Source: Zestomonas insulae
Lineage (GTDB): Bacteria; Pseudomonadota; Gammaproteobacteria; Pseudomonadales; Pseudomonadaceae
Assembly (NCBI RefSeq): GCF_016901015.1
Contig: NZ_JAFEUP010000005.1
Location: 62,001 to 126,000, forward strand
Length of the DNA: 64,000 bases
Direction: 5' to 3'
This document shows positions 1 through 10,489 of this stretch, piece by piece. Position 1 is the first letter of the stretch. Every line of letters begins with the position of its first letter. The notes under the pieces were generated by a model. The model was given only the letters and a program-made list of their open reading frames with translations, ran no database searches and was not told where the DNA came from. A program made the position numbers and the translations under genes.

Positions 1-944
1 GCGTTCTGGTAGGAGCGCTCACCGAGCGACAGGCCCTGGATGCCAACACCCAGACGCTCGTAGTTCATCATGGTGAACATAGCGTTGAGGCCCTTGTTCG
101 GCGCATCGACGATCCAGCCGGTGGCGCCGTCGAAGTTCATCACGCAGGTGGCCGAGGCCTTGATGCCCATCTTGTGCTCGATCGAGCCGCAGGACAGCGA
201 GTTATTCGCGCCCAACGAACCGTCGGCGTTGACCATGACCTTCGGCACCAGGAACAGCGAGATGCCTTTCGGGCCAGCCGGGGCGTCGGGCAGCTTGGCC
301 AGCACCAGGTGGACGATGTTCTCGGTCAGGTCGTGCTCGCCGCCGGTGATGAAGATCTTGGTGCCGCTGATCTTGTAGCTGCCGTCCGCCTGCGGTTCGG
401 CCTTGGTGCGGATGATGCCCAGGTCAGTACCGGCGTGCGGCTCGGTCAGGCACATGGAACCCGCCCAGACGCCGGCGTACATGTTCGGCAGGAACTGTTC
501 CTTCAGCTCTTCGCTGGCGTGGTTGAGGATCGACAGGCAGGCGCCAGCGGTCAGCATCGGGTACAGGCCGAACGACAGGTTGGCCGAATTGACCATTTCC
601 TCGACCTGGGCGCCGATCACCTTGGGCATGCCCATGCCGCCGAATTCTGGTGAGCCGCCGACGCCGACCCAGCCGCCTTCGGCATAGGTGCGGTAGGCCG
701 CCGGGAAACCGGCCGGGGTTTTCACCGCGCCGTCGGTCCACGCGCAACCTTCTTCATCGCCACTGCGGTTCAGCGGGGCGATGACGCCTCCGGTGACCTT
801 GCCGGCTTCTTCGAGGATCGCCGAGGCGGTGTCGGCATCGACCACTTCGGCCAGGCCTGGCAGCTCGGCCCACAGCTTGGCGACGTCGAATACTTCATTG
901 AGAACGAAGCGCATGTCGCGCAGGGGAGCTTTGTAGTCAGCCAT
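1..944 (-). CDS. fadE2: acyl-CoA dehydrogenase, C-terminus cut by window edge
   Basis: FAD-dependent acyl-CoA dehydrogenase of the large (about 600 aa) bacterial family, which makes the trans-2-enoyl-CoA in fatty acid beta-oxidation. About 314 N-terminal residues are visible; the rest, including the YEGT catalytic-Glu motif seen in its two paralogues, lies outside the window. The start follows the family signature [13 protein letters not shown], also found at the start of the next two genes. The middle-domain motif MCLTEPHAGTDLG and the FAD-contact stretch [14 protein letters not shown] are present. It has its own leader of about 140 bp downstream of the terminator of the gene before it. The symbol rests on position: by PAO1 order this is the PA0508 (FadE2) counterpart, reported there to prefer medium chains; substrate preference cannot be read here. 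Confidence 0.9.
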   Translation of the reverse strand, partial: MADYKAPLRDMRFVLNEVFDVAKLWAELPGLAEVVDADTASAILEEAGKVTGGVIAPLNRSGDEEGCAWTDGAVKTPAGFPAAYRTYAEGGWVGVGGSPEFGGMGMPKVIGAQVEEMVNSANLSFGLYPMLTAGACLSILNHASEELKEQFLPNMYAGVWAGSMCLTEPHAGTDLGIIRTKAEPQADGSYKISGTKIFITGGEHDLTENIVHLVLAKLPDAPAGPKGISLFLVPKVMVNADGSLGANNSLSCGSIEHKMGIKASATCVMNFDGATGWIVDAPNKGLNAMFTMMNYERLGVGIQGLSLGERSYQN

Positions 945-1085
945 GGTGGATTCCTCGAGCGAACAAAACAGGGCCTGCCAGCCAGGATTGCGCAGGTGCG
1001 GCGGAGTTTAAGCGAACAACTTTTTTGATATGTAGCGTCATGTTGAGACCGTCCGGTCATTTCACGAAGGGCGAGGCGCGCGCAT

Positions 1086-1112
1086 GAAAAAGCCCGCCAT
1101 AAGGCGGGCTTC
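1086..1112 (-). terminator. rho-independent terminator
   Basis: On the minus strand an 8-bp GC-rich stem (AGCCCGCC / GGCGGGCT, loop of 4) is followed by a run of T. It lies 21 bases after the stop codon of the 1133-2926 gene and separates it from the next acyl-CoA dehydrogenase gene. Confidence 0.85.
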
Positions 1113-1132
1113 TCCGGGCGCCGAACCGCTCG

Positions 1133-2926
<1,794 letters not shown>

Positions 2927-3032
2927 GGCAGGTCTCCGTCGACGGCTGCGCCACGCGCAGCGGGGGAAAACCTCAGGCTACTGCCGATACCGGGGAGCGA
3001 CAATCACGTTGCACCGGCTGAATGGAGCGCTA

Positions 3033-4373
3033 TCAGCGCGCGCTGACCGGGGCCTCGCTGGCGCGCTCGCGCACCGCCCCGCTGCGCTGCTGGCCGTGCG
3101 CCCGCACGCAGTTGCGCCCGGCCGACTTGGCCGTGTACAGCGCCTTGTCGGCGGCGCGGATGACGTCCTCGAAACCCTTCTCCTGACGGCGCTCGGCGAC
3201 GCCGATGCTGATCGTCACCGACACGCTGCCACGCTTGCCGCCGCTGCGCTGTTGGCGCCCCTGGCGGTCGTTGCGCGGGCGCTGGCCCTTGTCGCGCAGC
3301 TGCAGCGGATAGCCCTCCACCGCCTGGCGCACCGCGTCGAGGTGCGGCAGGCACTCCTCGAGGCTTTTGCCGGGGAACAGCAAGGTGAATTCCTCGCCGC
3401 CGTAGCGGTACGCGGTGCCACCGCCGCCGACCTTGCGCAGCTGGCTGGCGACCAGGCGCAGCACCTGGTCGCCGACGTCGTGGCCGTGGGTGTCGTTGAA
3501 CTGCTTGAAGTGGTCGACGTCGGCCATGGCGATCACATAGTTGCGCCCCAGACGCTGCAGACGCTCGTTCAGCGCGCGGCGCCCGGGCAGGCCGGTGAGT
3601 TCGTCGCGGAAGGCCATCAGGTAGGCCTCGTGGGCGACCGCGACCATCAGCATGAGCATCACCTGGCTACACAGGATGTTCAGCGCCAGCGGCACGTTGA
3701 AGGTGCGCGGCAGCATCCACAGCAGGCCAGCCAGGCCGACCAGAAACGCTGCGTGCAGCGGCCGTGGACGACGCAGGTATTGCACCAGCAACGCCACGCC
3801 GGCCAGCAGGAAGGCCGCGTAGGCGAGTTGCACCAGGCTCATCCAGCCGGCCTGCAGCAGCTCCCATCGCGTGCTGCTGAGCCACTCCAACAGCGCCTGC
3901 GGGTAACGCTGCGCCAGCCCTGCGAATACCGCGCCGACTGCCAGCAGCACCGCGCTGCGCGCGACCAAGTCCTGGACCAGGTGCGAGCGCTCCTGCCAGA
4001 GTCCCTGCACGGCATACAGCAACGGCAGCAGCAGGCTGACCAGGTGGAACATCAGCGCCGCATCGGCGAGTGGCTTGCCGTGCGCCCGGTAGTAGTCGGC
4101 CTGCGTGTCGAGGACGAAGTAGCCGAGGTATACGACCAGCAGCAGGAAGGCTTCGCGCTGCCGCGAATAGGCCAGGCAGAAGGCGCCACCGAGCAGCAGC
4201 AGCAAAGTCGGCAGGACGTTGAACAGCGACACGAAGAACTCGTTGAGACCACCGAGCGTGGCTGCCAACAAGCCGGCCGCCAACAGCAGCAGCGACGGCA
4301 GGAAATGACCGATTCGGAAGGCGGCAAGACGGGACACGCGGGCTCCGGTGTCAGCAGGGGCGAAGGCTGGCAT
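3033..4373 (-). CDS. membrane diguanylate cyclase (GGEEF)
   Basis: 446-aa protein predicted to make c-di-GMP from two GTP. The first 250 residues are very hydrophobic, with about seven membrane segments and no recognisable periplasmic sensor. A GGDEF domain follows: DELTGLPGRRAL (257-268), MADVDHFKQFND (283-294), active-site GGEEF at 325-329, and the VTISIGVAE strand. There is no RxxD product-inhibition site just before the GGEEF loop, so feedback inhibition is probably absent. A basic, low-complexity insert (about 361-382, rich in R, Q, G and K) splits the domain before VSVTISIG. A GAGG ribosome site precedes ATG. The gene sits between two acyl-CoA dehydrogenase genes, so a link between lipid catabolism and c-di-GMP is possible but unproven. 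Confidence 0.92.
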   Translation of the reverse strand: MPAFAPADTGARVSRLAAFRIGHFLPSLLLLAAGLLAATLGGLNEFFVSLFNVLPTLLLLLGGAFCLAYSRQREAFLLLVVYLGYFVLDTQADYYRAHGKPLADAALMFHLVSLLLPLLYAVQGLWQERSHLVQDLVARSAVLLAVGAVFAGLAQRYPQALLEWLSSTRWELLQAGWMSLVQLAYAAFLLAGVALLVQYLRRPRPLHAAFLVGLAGLLWMLPRTFNVPLALNILCSQVMLMLMVAVAHEAYLMAFRDELTGLPGRRALNERLQRLGRNYVIAMADVDHFKQFNDTHGHDVGDQVLRLVASQLRKVGGGGTAYRYGGEEFTLLFPGKSLEECLPHLDAVRQAVEGYPLQLRDKGQRPRNDRQGRQQRSGGKRGSVSVTISIGVAERRQEKGFEDVIRAADKALYTAKSAGRNCVRAHGQQRSGAVRERASEAPVSAR

Positions 4374-4412
4374 TTTGCCTCAACTCGCCGACAAATCCTG
4401 CGGGTTGTCCGC

Positions 4413-4454
4413 GAAAAAACAAAAACGCCGCGGACCCGGAGGTACGCGGCGTTC
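4413..4454 (-). terminator. rho-independent terminator
   Basis: On the minus strand a 9-bp stem (AACGCCGCG / CGCGGCGTT, loop of 12) is followed by T-rich sequence. It ends transcription from the acyl-CoA dehydrogenase gene at 4475-6280 before the diguanylate cyclase gene, so the cyclase probably has its own promoter. Confidence 0.85.
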
Positions 4455-4474
4455 TGCGTGACGCGCCGTAGGGC

Positions 4475-6280
4475 TTAGTAGCCCAGGGCGAAGTCCTCTT
4501 CCGCCAGGTCCATCAGGTTGCCGGCGCCGGAGGCGATGGCTTCCACGTGGGTGCGGGTACGCGGCAGGATGCGGCCGAAGTAGAAGCGCGCGGTCTGCAG
4601 CTTGGCCTTGTAGAAGGCGGCTTCTTCGGTGCCGGCAGCCAATTTCTCGGCAGCCAGACGGGCCATGTCGGCCCAGAAGTAGGCCAGGCAGACGTAGCCG
4701 GAGTACATCAGGTAGTCCACCGAAGCGGCACCGACTTCCTCGCGGTCTTTCATCGCCGCCATGCCGATCTTCATGGTCAGCTCGCCCCACTCTTTGTTCA
4801 GCTTGTTCAGCTGCTCAACATACGGCTTGACCGCTTCGTTGCCTTCGTTGGCCTGGCAGAACTTGTGGACGATCTTGGTGAAACCTTTCAGCGCTTCGCC
4901 CTGGGTCATCAGCACTTTACGGCCGAGCAGGTCGAGCGCTTGCACGCCGGTGGTGCCTTCGTACAGGCAGGAGATGCGGCTGTCGCGGACGTTCTGCTCC
5001 ATGCCGTGCTCGGCGATGAAACCGTGGCCGCCATAGATCTGCACGCCGTGGTTGGCCGACTCGAAACCGACTTCGGTCATGAACGCCTTGGCGATCGGAG
5101 TGAGGAAAGCCAGCATCGCGTCGGCGGCTTTCTTCTCTTCTTCATTCTCGCTGCGCTGGACGATGTCGACCTGCTTGGCGGTGAAGTACACCATCGCGCG
5201 GTTGCCTTCGGCGAAGGCCTTCATGGTCAGCAGCATGCGACGCACGTCCGGGTGGACGATGATCGGGTCAGCGGCTTTTTCCGGGGCTTTCGGGCCGGTC
5301 AGCGCACGCATCTGCAGACGCTCACGAGCGTAGGCGATGCCGCCCTGGAAACCGATCTCGGCGTGGGCCAGGCCTTGCAGCGCGGTACCCAGGCGAGCGG
5401 TGTTCATGAAGGTGAACATGCAGTTCAGGCCTTTGTTCGCCGCGCCGATCAGGTACCCCTTGGCCGCGTCGAAGTTCATCACGCAGGTGGCGTTGCCGTG
5501 GATGCCCATCTTGTGTTCGATCGAACCACAGGACACGGCATTGCGCTCACCCACCGAACCGTCGGCGTTGACGTTGAACTTCGGCACGATGAACAGCGAG
5601 ATGCCTTTGGTGCCTTGCGGCGCGTCGGGCAGGCGGGCCAGCACGATGTGGACGATGTTGTCGGCCATGTCGTGTTCACCGGCGGAGATGAAGATCTTGG
5701 TGCCGGAGATCGCGTAGCTGCCGTCGGCCTGCGGTTCGGCCTTGGTGCGCAGCATGCCGAGGTCGGTGCCGCAATGCGGTTCGGTCAGGCACATGGTACC
5801 GGTCCACTCGCCGGACACCAGCTTGGTCAGGTAGGTGTGCTGCTGCTCCGGGGTGCCGTGCGCGGAGATGGTGTTCATCGCGCCGTGCGACAGGCCCGGG
5901 TACATGCCCCACGACCAGTTGGCCTCGCCGACCATTTCGCTGATCGCCAGGCCAAGGGATTCCGGCAGGCCTTGGCCGCCGTGCTCGACGTCATGGGCCA
6001 GGCTCGGCCAGCCGCCTTCAACGAACTGCTCGTAGGCAGCCTTGAAGCCGGTCGGAGTCTTCACGCCTTCGGCGCTCCAGGTGCAGCCTTCCAGGTCGCC
6101 CACGCGGTTCAGCGGCGCGATCACTTGCTCACAGAACTTGGCACCTTCCTCGAGGATGGCGTTAACCATGTCCGGGGTGGCGTCCTGGCAGCCAGGCAGG
6201 CTCTGATAGTGCGCTTCGTAGCCGAGCAGTTCGTCACGAACGAAGCGAATATCACGCAAGGGGGCCTTGTAATCAGGCAT
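4475..6280 (-). CDS. fadE1: acyl-CoA dehydrogenase (PA0506-like)
   Basis: 601-aa acyl-CoA dehydrogenase, third member of the cluster. N-terminus [26 protein letters not shown] motif near 163-175; [14 protein letters not shown] loop near 191-204; catalytic-base motif LYEGTTGVQ with Glu441. It catalyses the first oxidation step of fatty acid beta-oxidation. The symbol is by synteny only: it is the copy nearest the biotin operon, as PA0506 (FadE1, reported long-chain enzyme) is in PAO1. Two PsrA-type boxes lie about 95-120 bp upstream, which fits induction by long-chain fatty acids. A terminator follows. Confidence 0.93.
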   Translation of the reverse strand: MPDYKAPLRDIRFVRDELLGYEAHYQSLPGCQDATPDMVNAILEEGAKFCEQVIAPLNRVGDLEGCTWSAEGVKTPTGFKAAYEQFVEGGWPSLAHDVEHGGQGLPESLGLAISEMVGEANWSWGMYPGLSHGAMNTISAHGTPEQQHTYLTKLVSGEWTGTMCLTEPHCGTDLGMLRTKAEPQADGSYAISGTKIFISAGEHDMADNIVHIVLARLPDAPQGTKGISLFIVPKFNVNADGSVGERNAVSCGSIEHKMGIHGNATCVMNFDAAKGYLIGAANKGLNCMFTFMNTARLGTALQGLAHAEIGFQGGIAYARERLQMRALTGPKAPEKAADPIIVHPDVRRMLLTMKAFAEGNRAMVYFTAKQVDIVQRSENEEEKKAADAMLAFLTPIAKAFMTEVGFESANHGVQIYGGHGFIAEHGMEQNVRDSRISCLYEGTTGVQALDLLGRKVLMTQGEALKGFTKIVHKFCQANEGNEAVKPYVEQLNKLNKEWGELTMKIGMAAMKDREEVGAASVDYLMYSGYVCLAYFWADMARLAAEKLAAGTEEAAFYKAKLQTARFYFGRILPRTRTHVEAIASGAGNLMDLAEEDFALGY

Positions 6281-6374
6281 AGCGATAAACCTCTACGGTG
6301 GGTTCCTGGGTGTGTCGACCGGAAGGCGGTCAAGGTGCGGGAGCAACCCGCCGGCCACTCAGAAAGAATGACCG

Positions 6375-6402
6375 TCAAACAGTTGTTTGAAACATACGTT
6401 TA
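6375..6402. promoter_or_regulatory. two PsrA-type operator boxes upstream of acyl-CoA dehydrogenase
   Basis: The known PsrA consensus in Pseudomonas is (G/C)AAAC-N2-4-GTTT(G/C). Here TCAAACAGTTGTTTGA (6375-6390) is a full match with a 4-base spacer, and GAAACATACGTTTA (6389-6402) overlaps it as a near match. They lie 95-122 bases upstream of the start of the 4475-6280 gene. PsrA is a TetR-family repressor released by long-chain fatty acids and is reported to act at the PA0506 promoter. Confidence 0.75.
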
Positions 6403-6551
6403 GGTCTGAACCTTGTCAAGCCGTGACCAACAGCTATCCGTCAGTCACTTTCGCGACTTTGTGCTGGGGAGTTGGCAATCTGGATGGTCACGGCGCGCCA
6501 GGCTGGCGCATACGTTACGGCAACAGGCCCCGCCGAAAGACGGGCGCAGGG

Positions 6552-6803
6552 TCAGGCGCGGGTATCGATGAGGGTGCCGAGCACTTCGTCAGTGGTCTTG
6601 ATCAGCTTGGCGCCGGCTTCGGCCTCGATCTTGCCCTGCTGCAGTTCGACCAGCTGCACCGCCAGGTCGGCGCTGGTCGGCGCGACGGCCGCCACTTCAG
6701 CATGCGCCAGGCTGGCCCCGGCGATCTCGCCGGCGGCACGCTCGGTGCGCTGCTGGCCGCTGTGCAGGGAACTCAATCCGGCGGTGAAGGCGCTGATCTG
6801 CAT
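6552..6803 (-). CDS. small FlgG/FlgK-tail-like protein (PA0505-like)
   Basis: 83-aa protein of unknown function. It has no signal peptide or membrane segment. The C-terminal part (LVELQQGKIEAEAGAKLIKT, then TDEVLGTLIDTRA) resembles the helical C-terminal motif of flagellar rod and hook proteins, in which an MVxLIQAQRAYEAN-type helix is followed by a KVIKTADEMLGTLI-type helix. No flagellar genes are nearby, so it is probably a stand-alone helical protein rather than a rod subunit. The start at 6803 (MQISAFTAG) is chosen over an upstream ATG because the extra residues look non-coding. It lies between the biotin operon and the acyl-CoA dehydrogenases, as PA0505 does in PAO1. Confidence 0.75.
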   Translation of the reverse strand: MQISAFTAGLSSLHSGQQRTERAAGEIAGASLAHAEVAAVAPTSADLAVQLVELQQGKIEAEAGAKLIKTTDEVLGTLIDTRA

Positions 6804-6874
6804 GCTGCGTGCTCTCGCATTAAGGGCGTGAAGCCCGAGGAGCCGGCAGACATCTACCGGCAACGGCACATCCC

Positions 6875-7561
6875 TTATAGCGGCAGCAGGCGGCTCAGAT
6901 CAAGGTGCGCGGCCACCGCCGCCGGAGTCGCGGCCGGCAGGTGCGGCACCCGACCGAGGCAGGGCGCCGGCAGGCGCTCGGCCAGGGTGGCGAGATTGTC
7001 GTCCAGCCGCGAGGTCGCCGGATCGACCACATTGGCCACCCAACCGGCCAGCGGCAGGCCATCACGGAGGATGGCTTCAGCGCTCAGCACCGCGTGATTG
7101 ATGCAGCCGAGGCGCACGCCCACCACCAGGATCACCGGCAGACCGAGGGCGATCGCCAGGTCGGAGAGCGTCTCCGCACCGGCCAGCGGCACCCGCCAGC
7201 CGCCGGCGCCTTCCACCAGACTGAAATCCGCACGCTTGGCCAGCACCGCCTGCACCGGCGCCCGCAACGCCTCGACGCTCAGCGTCACGCCCGCCTCACG
7301 CGCCGCCAGGTGCGGAGCGATGGCCGGGGCGAATGCCAGCGGATTGACCTCGGCGTACTGCAGCGGCAGCGTGCACTCGCCGAGCAGCGCCAGCGCATCG
7401 CTGTTACGCAGCCCCGCGGCGCTTGGCTCGCAGCCGGAGGCCACCGGCTTGGCCGCGGCGGTGCTCAGCCCGGCGCGCCGCGCGGCGTGCAGCAGGCCGG
7501 CGGCGATGGTGGTCTTGCCAATTTCGGTGTCGGTGCCGGTGACGAAATAGGCGCTACTCAT
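6875..7561 (-). CDS. bioD: dethiobiotin synthetase
   Basis: 228-aa ATP-dependent enzyme that closes the ureido ring of dethiobiotin from 7,8-diaminopelargonate and CO2. The P-loop GTDTEIGKTT is at residues 9-18; the GAGGWRVPL loop and VGVRLGCINHA helix are typical of BioD. Last gene of the bioB-F-H-C-D operon. The chosen ATG (MSSAYFVTG) overlaps the stop codon of a 33-codon remnant ORF that itself starts like BioD. Two upstream in-frame ATGs are possible but would add residues unlike the family. Confidence 0.95.
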   Translation of the reverse strand: MSSAYFVTGTDTEIGKTTIAAGLLHAARRAGLSTAAAKPVASGCEPSAAGLRNSDALALLGECTLPLQYAEVNPLAFAPAIAPHLAAREAGVTLSVEALRAPVQAVLAKRADFSLVEGAGGWRVPLAGAETLSDLAIALGLPVILVVGVRLGCINHAVLSAEAILRDGLPLAGWVANVVDPATSRLDDNLATLAERLPAPCLGRVPHLPAATPAAVAAHLDLSRLLPL

Positions 7562-7659
7562 TGGCATCGTGCTCCACACGACCGACGACCACTGGGTCTT
7601 GCCGGCTCGCTAACCAGTTGCAGGGTATCGGTACCGGTCACGAAGCAGGCCTGGGCCAT
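7558..7659 (-). pseudogene. remnant of a second bioD start between bioC and bioD
   Basis: A 33-codon ORF fills the gap between bioC and bioD. Its first 12 residues, MAQACFVTGTDT, match the first 12 of BioD (MSSAYFVTGTDT), including the start of the P-loop; after that the sequence loses all resemblance. The matching codons differ at silent positions, so this is not a recent copy. It begins one base after the bioC stop, and its TGA overlaps the bioD ATG (ATGA), so if translated it could couple bioC to bioD. It is either the stump of an old tandem bioD or a retained coupling peptide. Confidence 0.6.
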
Positions 7660-7660
7660 C

Positions 7661-8494
7661 TCAACGGTCCTTGTGCAGCACGCCGTAGACCACCTGGTAG
7701 GTGGCCGGCAGGCCCTGCGGTTGGCGGAAGCGCTCGTAGGCCTCGATCAGCGCGAGGATGCGTGCCCGCCCGGTCAGGCCGCCGGGGCGTCCCGGATTGA
7801 GGTTGTGCGCGCCGAGCGCCTTGAGTTCGTGGGTCAGGCAGCGCAGGTCGGGGAAATGCAGCACCTGCGGCTGGCGCTGCAGGCCGAGCAGGCGCAGGCC
7901 GCTGGCGCCGCACAGGCGTTGGTAGTCCTCGAAACGGCGGAAGCGGTTGACGTGGACGAAGCCGTCGACCGCCTGCCAGCTGTCGCGCAGCTCCTGCAAG
8001 GTGCCGACGCACAGGCTGCTGAACGCCAGCACGCCGCCCGGGCGCAGCACGCGGCGCGCCTCGGCCAACACGCTAGGGAAATCGCCGCACCACTGCAGCG
8101 CCAGGCTGGAGAACAGCAAGTCGACGCACTCGCTCTGCAGCGGCAGGCGCTCGGCGTCGCCGGCAATGAAGCCGCGCGCCCCGCCGAGCGGCCGGGCGTG
8201 CTGCAACATGCCTTCGGCAATATCCACGGCCAGCCCCTCGGCGGCGGGAAAGCGTTCGGCCAGGGCGCGACTGAAGTGCCCGGTGCCGCTGCCGAGGTCG
8301 AGCCAGCGCTGCGGCGCGAGGCTGCCCGGCAGACGCGCCAGCAAGTCGCTGCCGACCGTGCGCTGCAACGCGGCGACGCTGTCGTAGCTGCCGGCGGCGC
8401 GGGAAAACGACGCGGCGACCTGGCGCTTGTCGGGCAGATAGCCGTCGCGGTCGAGCACCGCGGCGGTGGCGAGGCGCAGTACCGGCTCAGACAT
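7661..8494 (-). CDS. bioC: malonyl-[acyl-carrier protein] O-methyltransferase
   Basis: 277-aa SAM-dependent methyltransferase that methylates malonyl-ACP so it can be elongated to pimeloyl-ACP methyl ester in biotin synthesis. SAM motif I is [10 protein letters not shown] (about 65-74); the [11 protein letters not shown] motif and the arrangement [19 protein letters not shown] are typical of BioC. Its ATG at 8494 lies inside the end of bioH (8-base overlap), so the two are translationally coupled. A much longer in-frame ORF upstream is antisense-type noise within bioH. Confidence 0.94.
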   Translation of the reverse strand: MSEPVLRLATAAVLDRDGYLPDKRQVAASFSRAAGSYDSVAALQRTVGSDLLARLPGSLAPQRWLDLGSGTGHFSRALAERFPAAEGLAVDIAEGMLQHARPLGGARGFIAGDAERLPLQSECVDLLFSSLALQWCGDFPSVLAEARRVLRPGGVLAFSSLCVGTLQELRDSWQAVDGFVHVNRFRRFEDYQRLCGASGLRLLGLQRQPQVLHFPDLRCLTHELKALGAHNLNPGRPGGLTGRARILALIEAYERFRQPQGLPATYQVVYGVLHKDR

Positions 8495-9212
8495 CACTGC
8501 CCTCCCGCATGAAGGCGAGTATGGCTGCAGCCACCTCGTCGGGTTGTTCCAGCGGTAGGCCGTGACTGCTGCCCGGCAAAACGTTGACTTCGACATCCGG
8601 CAGCCAGTCGAGCAGCGCCTGCGCCGCCGCGGCCGGGACCAGCGCGTCGTGCTCGGCGAACAGGTGTAGCTGCGGGCCGGCATAGCCCTGCAGCGCGGCG
8701 CGGGTGTCCAGCACCGAGAGCAGGCGCAGCCCGGCGTCGAGCACCTCGGCCGGCAGTGCCGGCTGGGTGACCTGCAGCTGCCGCGCCAGGGTGCGCGGAT
8801 CGCGCGCGCCCTGGGCAACCAGCAGGCTGAAGCGTTTCAGCGTCTGCACGGGATCGAGCCGGCAGGCTTCGTGGAATGCGGCGAACACCGCCTGGGGCAT
8901 CGCCGTCGGCCAGTCCTCGCGGGCGCGGAAGCAGGCGTTGCTACACACGCCGACCAGGCCGCGGCAGGCATCGCCGCGCCGCGCGGCCAGCTGGGCGGCG
9001 AGCATGCCACCGAGCGACCAGCCGGCCAGCCAGCAATCCGCCGGTAGGCGTGCATCCAGCGCGTCGAGCCAGGCGCCAGACTGGCCCAGCTCGGGCAGCG
9101 CCTCGATGTCCACCTGCAAGTGCGGGGCACGTTCGAGCAGTGCCTCGCGCAAGGGTTCCAGGGCGGCCGCGCCGATCGCCCAGCCGGGCAGCAGGATCAG
9201 GTGTTCACGCAC
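8487..9212 (-). CDS. bioH: pimeloyl-[acyl-carrier protein] methyl ester esterase
   Basis: 241-aa alpha/beta hydrolase that removes the methyl ester from pimeloyl-ACP once chain extension is complete. The catalytic triad is visible: Ser66 in GWSLGG, Asp189 in AEHDALVPA and His217 in SSHGLPLE. The GTG start at 9212 is chosen because an AGGAGG ribosome site lies 9 bases upstream and the protein then begins [10 protein letters not shown], as BioH proteins do; upstream in-frame sequence overlaps bioF and looks non-coding. It overlaps bioF and bioC by 8 bases each. Confidence 0.93.
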   Translation of the reverse strand: MREHLILLPGWAIGAAALEPLREALLERAPHLQVDIEALPELGQSGAWLDALDARLPADCWLAGWSLGGMLAAQLAARRGDACRGLVGVCSNACFRAREDWPTAMPQAVFAAFHEACRLDPVQTLKRFSLLVAQGARDPRTLARQLQVTQPALPAEVLDAGLRLLSVLDTRAALQGYAGPQLHLFAEHDALVPAAAAQALLDWLPDVEVNVLPGSSHGLPLEQPDEVAAAILAFMREGSDV

Positions 9213-10386
9213 GGCCGCTGTCCTCCTGGCCGAGCAGCGCCCAGCATTCGGCGAGGGCGTCCAGCAGGGTTTCCAGCTGCGCCGCAGTGTGTGCCGCCGA
9301 CAGCGTGACGCGCAGCCGCGCGGTGCCGGCCGGCACGGTCGGCGGGCGGATCGCGCCGACCAGCAGGCCACGCTGCTTGAGCAGCGCGGTGAGGCGCAGC
9401 GCGCGCTGGCTGTCGCCGATCAGGATCGGCTGAATCGGCGTCGGGCTGTCGACCAGGGTCAGGCCGATCTCCGCGGCGCCCTGACGGAAGCGCGCGATCA
9501 GCTGGTTGAGGTGGTCACGGCGCCAGCTTTCGCGGCGCAACAGCTCGAGACTCTTCAGCGTGGCGCAGGCCACGGCCGGCGGCTGGCTGGTGGTGTAGAT
9601 ATACGGGCGGGCGAACTGCACCAGGGTCTCGATCAGCTCCTCGCTGCCGGCGACGAAGGCGCCGGCGGTGCCGAACGCCTTGCCGAGGGTGCCGACCAGC
9701 ACTGGCACATCATCGATGCCCAGACCGAAATGCTCGACGATGCCGCCGCCGGTCGCGCCCAGCGGGCCGAAGCCGTGGGCGTCATCGACCATCAGCCAGG
9801 CGCCCTTGCGCCGCGCCGCGGCGCACAGCGCCGGCAGGTCGGCGAGGTCGCCATCCATGCTGAACACCCCGTCGGTGACCACCAGGGTATTGCCTTCAGC
9901 CTTGTCCAGGCGCTTGCCAAGGCTTTCGGCATCGTTGTGCAGATAGCGCGAGAAACGCGCTCCGGAGAGCAGCCCGGCGTCGAGCAGCGAGGCGTGGTTG
10001 AGGCGATCCTCGAGCACCGTGTCGCCCTGCCCGACCAGCGCGGTGACCGCCGCCAGGTTGGCCATGTAGCCGGTGGAGAACAGCAGCGCGCGCGGCCGTC
10101 CGGTGAACTCGGCGAGCGCCTCTTCCAGCGCATGGTGCGGCGTGCTGTGGCCGATCACCAGGTGCGAGGCGCCACCGCCGACGCCCCACTGCTCGGCACC
10201 TTGCTGCATGGCGCGGATCACTTCGGGGTGATTGGCCAGGCCCAGGTAATCGTTGGAACAGAACGCCAGCAGGCGCTGGCCGTCGACCTGCACCTCCGGG
10301 CCCTGCGGGCTGTCCAGCAGCGGGCGCTGGCGGTACAGGTGCGCGGCGCGGCGTTCGGCGAGGCGAGTAGCGAGGTCAAAACTCAT
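9205..10386 (-). CDS. bioF: 8-amino-7-oxononanoate synthase
   Basis: 393-aa PLP enzyme that condenses pimeloyl-ACP with L-alanine to give 8-amino-7-oxononanoate (KAPA). Family motifs: [15 protein letters not shown] (42-56), [11 protein letters not shown] (70-80), [15 protein letters not shown] (171-185), [10 protein letters not shown] (201-210) and the PLP lysine Lys236 in GTLGKAFGT. Second gene of the operon. Its ribosome site is weak (GGGCATCGCC before ATG), and a long-loop inverted repeat sits between bioB and bioF. Confidence 0.95.
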   Translation of the reverse strand: MSFDLATRLAERRAAHLYRQRPLLDSPQGPEVQVDGQRLLAFCSNDYLGLANHPEVIRAMQQGAEQWGVGGGASHLVIGHSTPHHALEEALAEFTGRPRALLFSTGYMANLAAVTALVGQGDTVLEDRLNHASLLDAGLLSGARFSRYLHNDAESLGKRLDKAEGNTLVVTDGVFSMDGDLADLPALCAAARRKGAWLMVDDAHGFGPLGATGGGIVEHFGLGIDDVPVLVGTLGKAFGTAGAFVAGSEELIETLVQFARPYIYTTSQPPAVACATLKSLELLRRESWRRDHLNQLIARFRQGAAEIGLTLVDSPTPIQPILIGDSQRALRLTALLKQRGLLVGAIRPPTVPAGTARLRVTLSAAHTAAQLETLLDALAECWALLGQEDSGRA

Positions 10387-10396
10387 GGCGATGCCC

Positions 10397-10464
10397 GATG
10401 GCCAACCGCGCAGCGACTAGCCACCTGTCGAGAAACAGAGGTGAGGCAGCAGGCGGTTGGCATC
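10397..10464 (-). other. long-loop inverted repeat between bioB and bioF
   Basis: GATGGCCAACCGC (10397-10409) pairs with GCGGTTGGCATC (10453-10464) apart from one bulged base, enclosing 43 bases. No T-run follows. It ends 11 bases before the bioF start and could act on mRNA stability or bioF translation. Confidence 0.5.
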
Positions 10465-10489
10465 TCGGCCCGTCCCGCCCGCTGGTCGA

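Noticed and set aside
1040..1075. GACCGTCCGGTC-like palindrome before the first acyl-CoA dehydrogenase
   Set aside because: It is imperfect (central bases do not pair), and I know no regulator with this site; it could be chance in GC-rich DNA.
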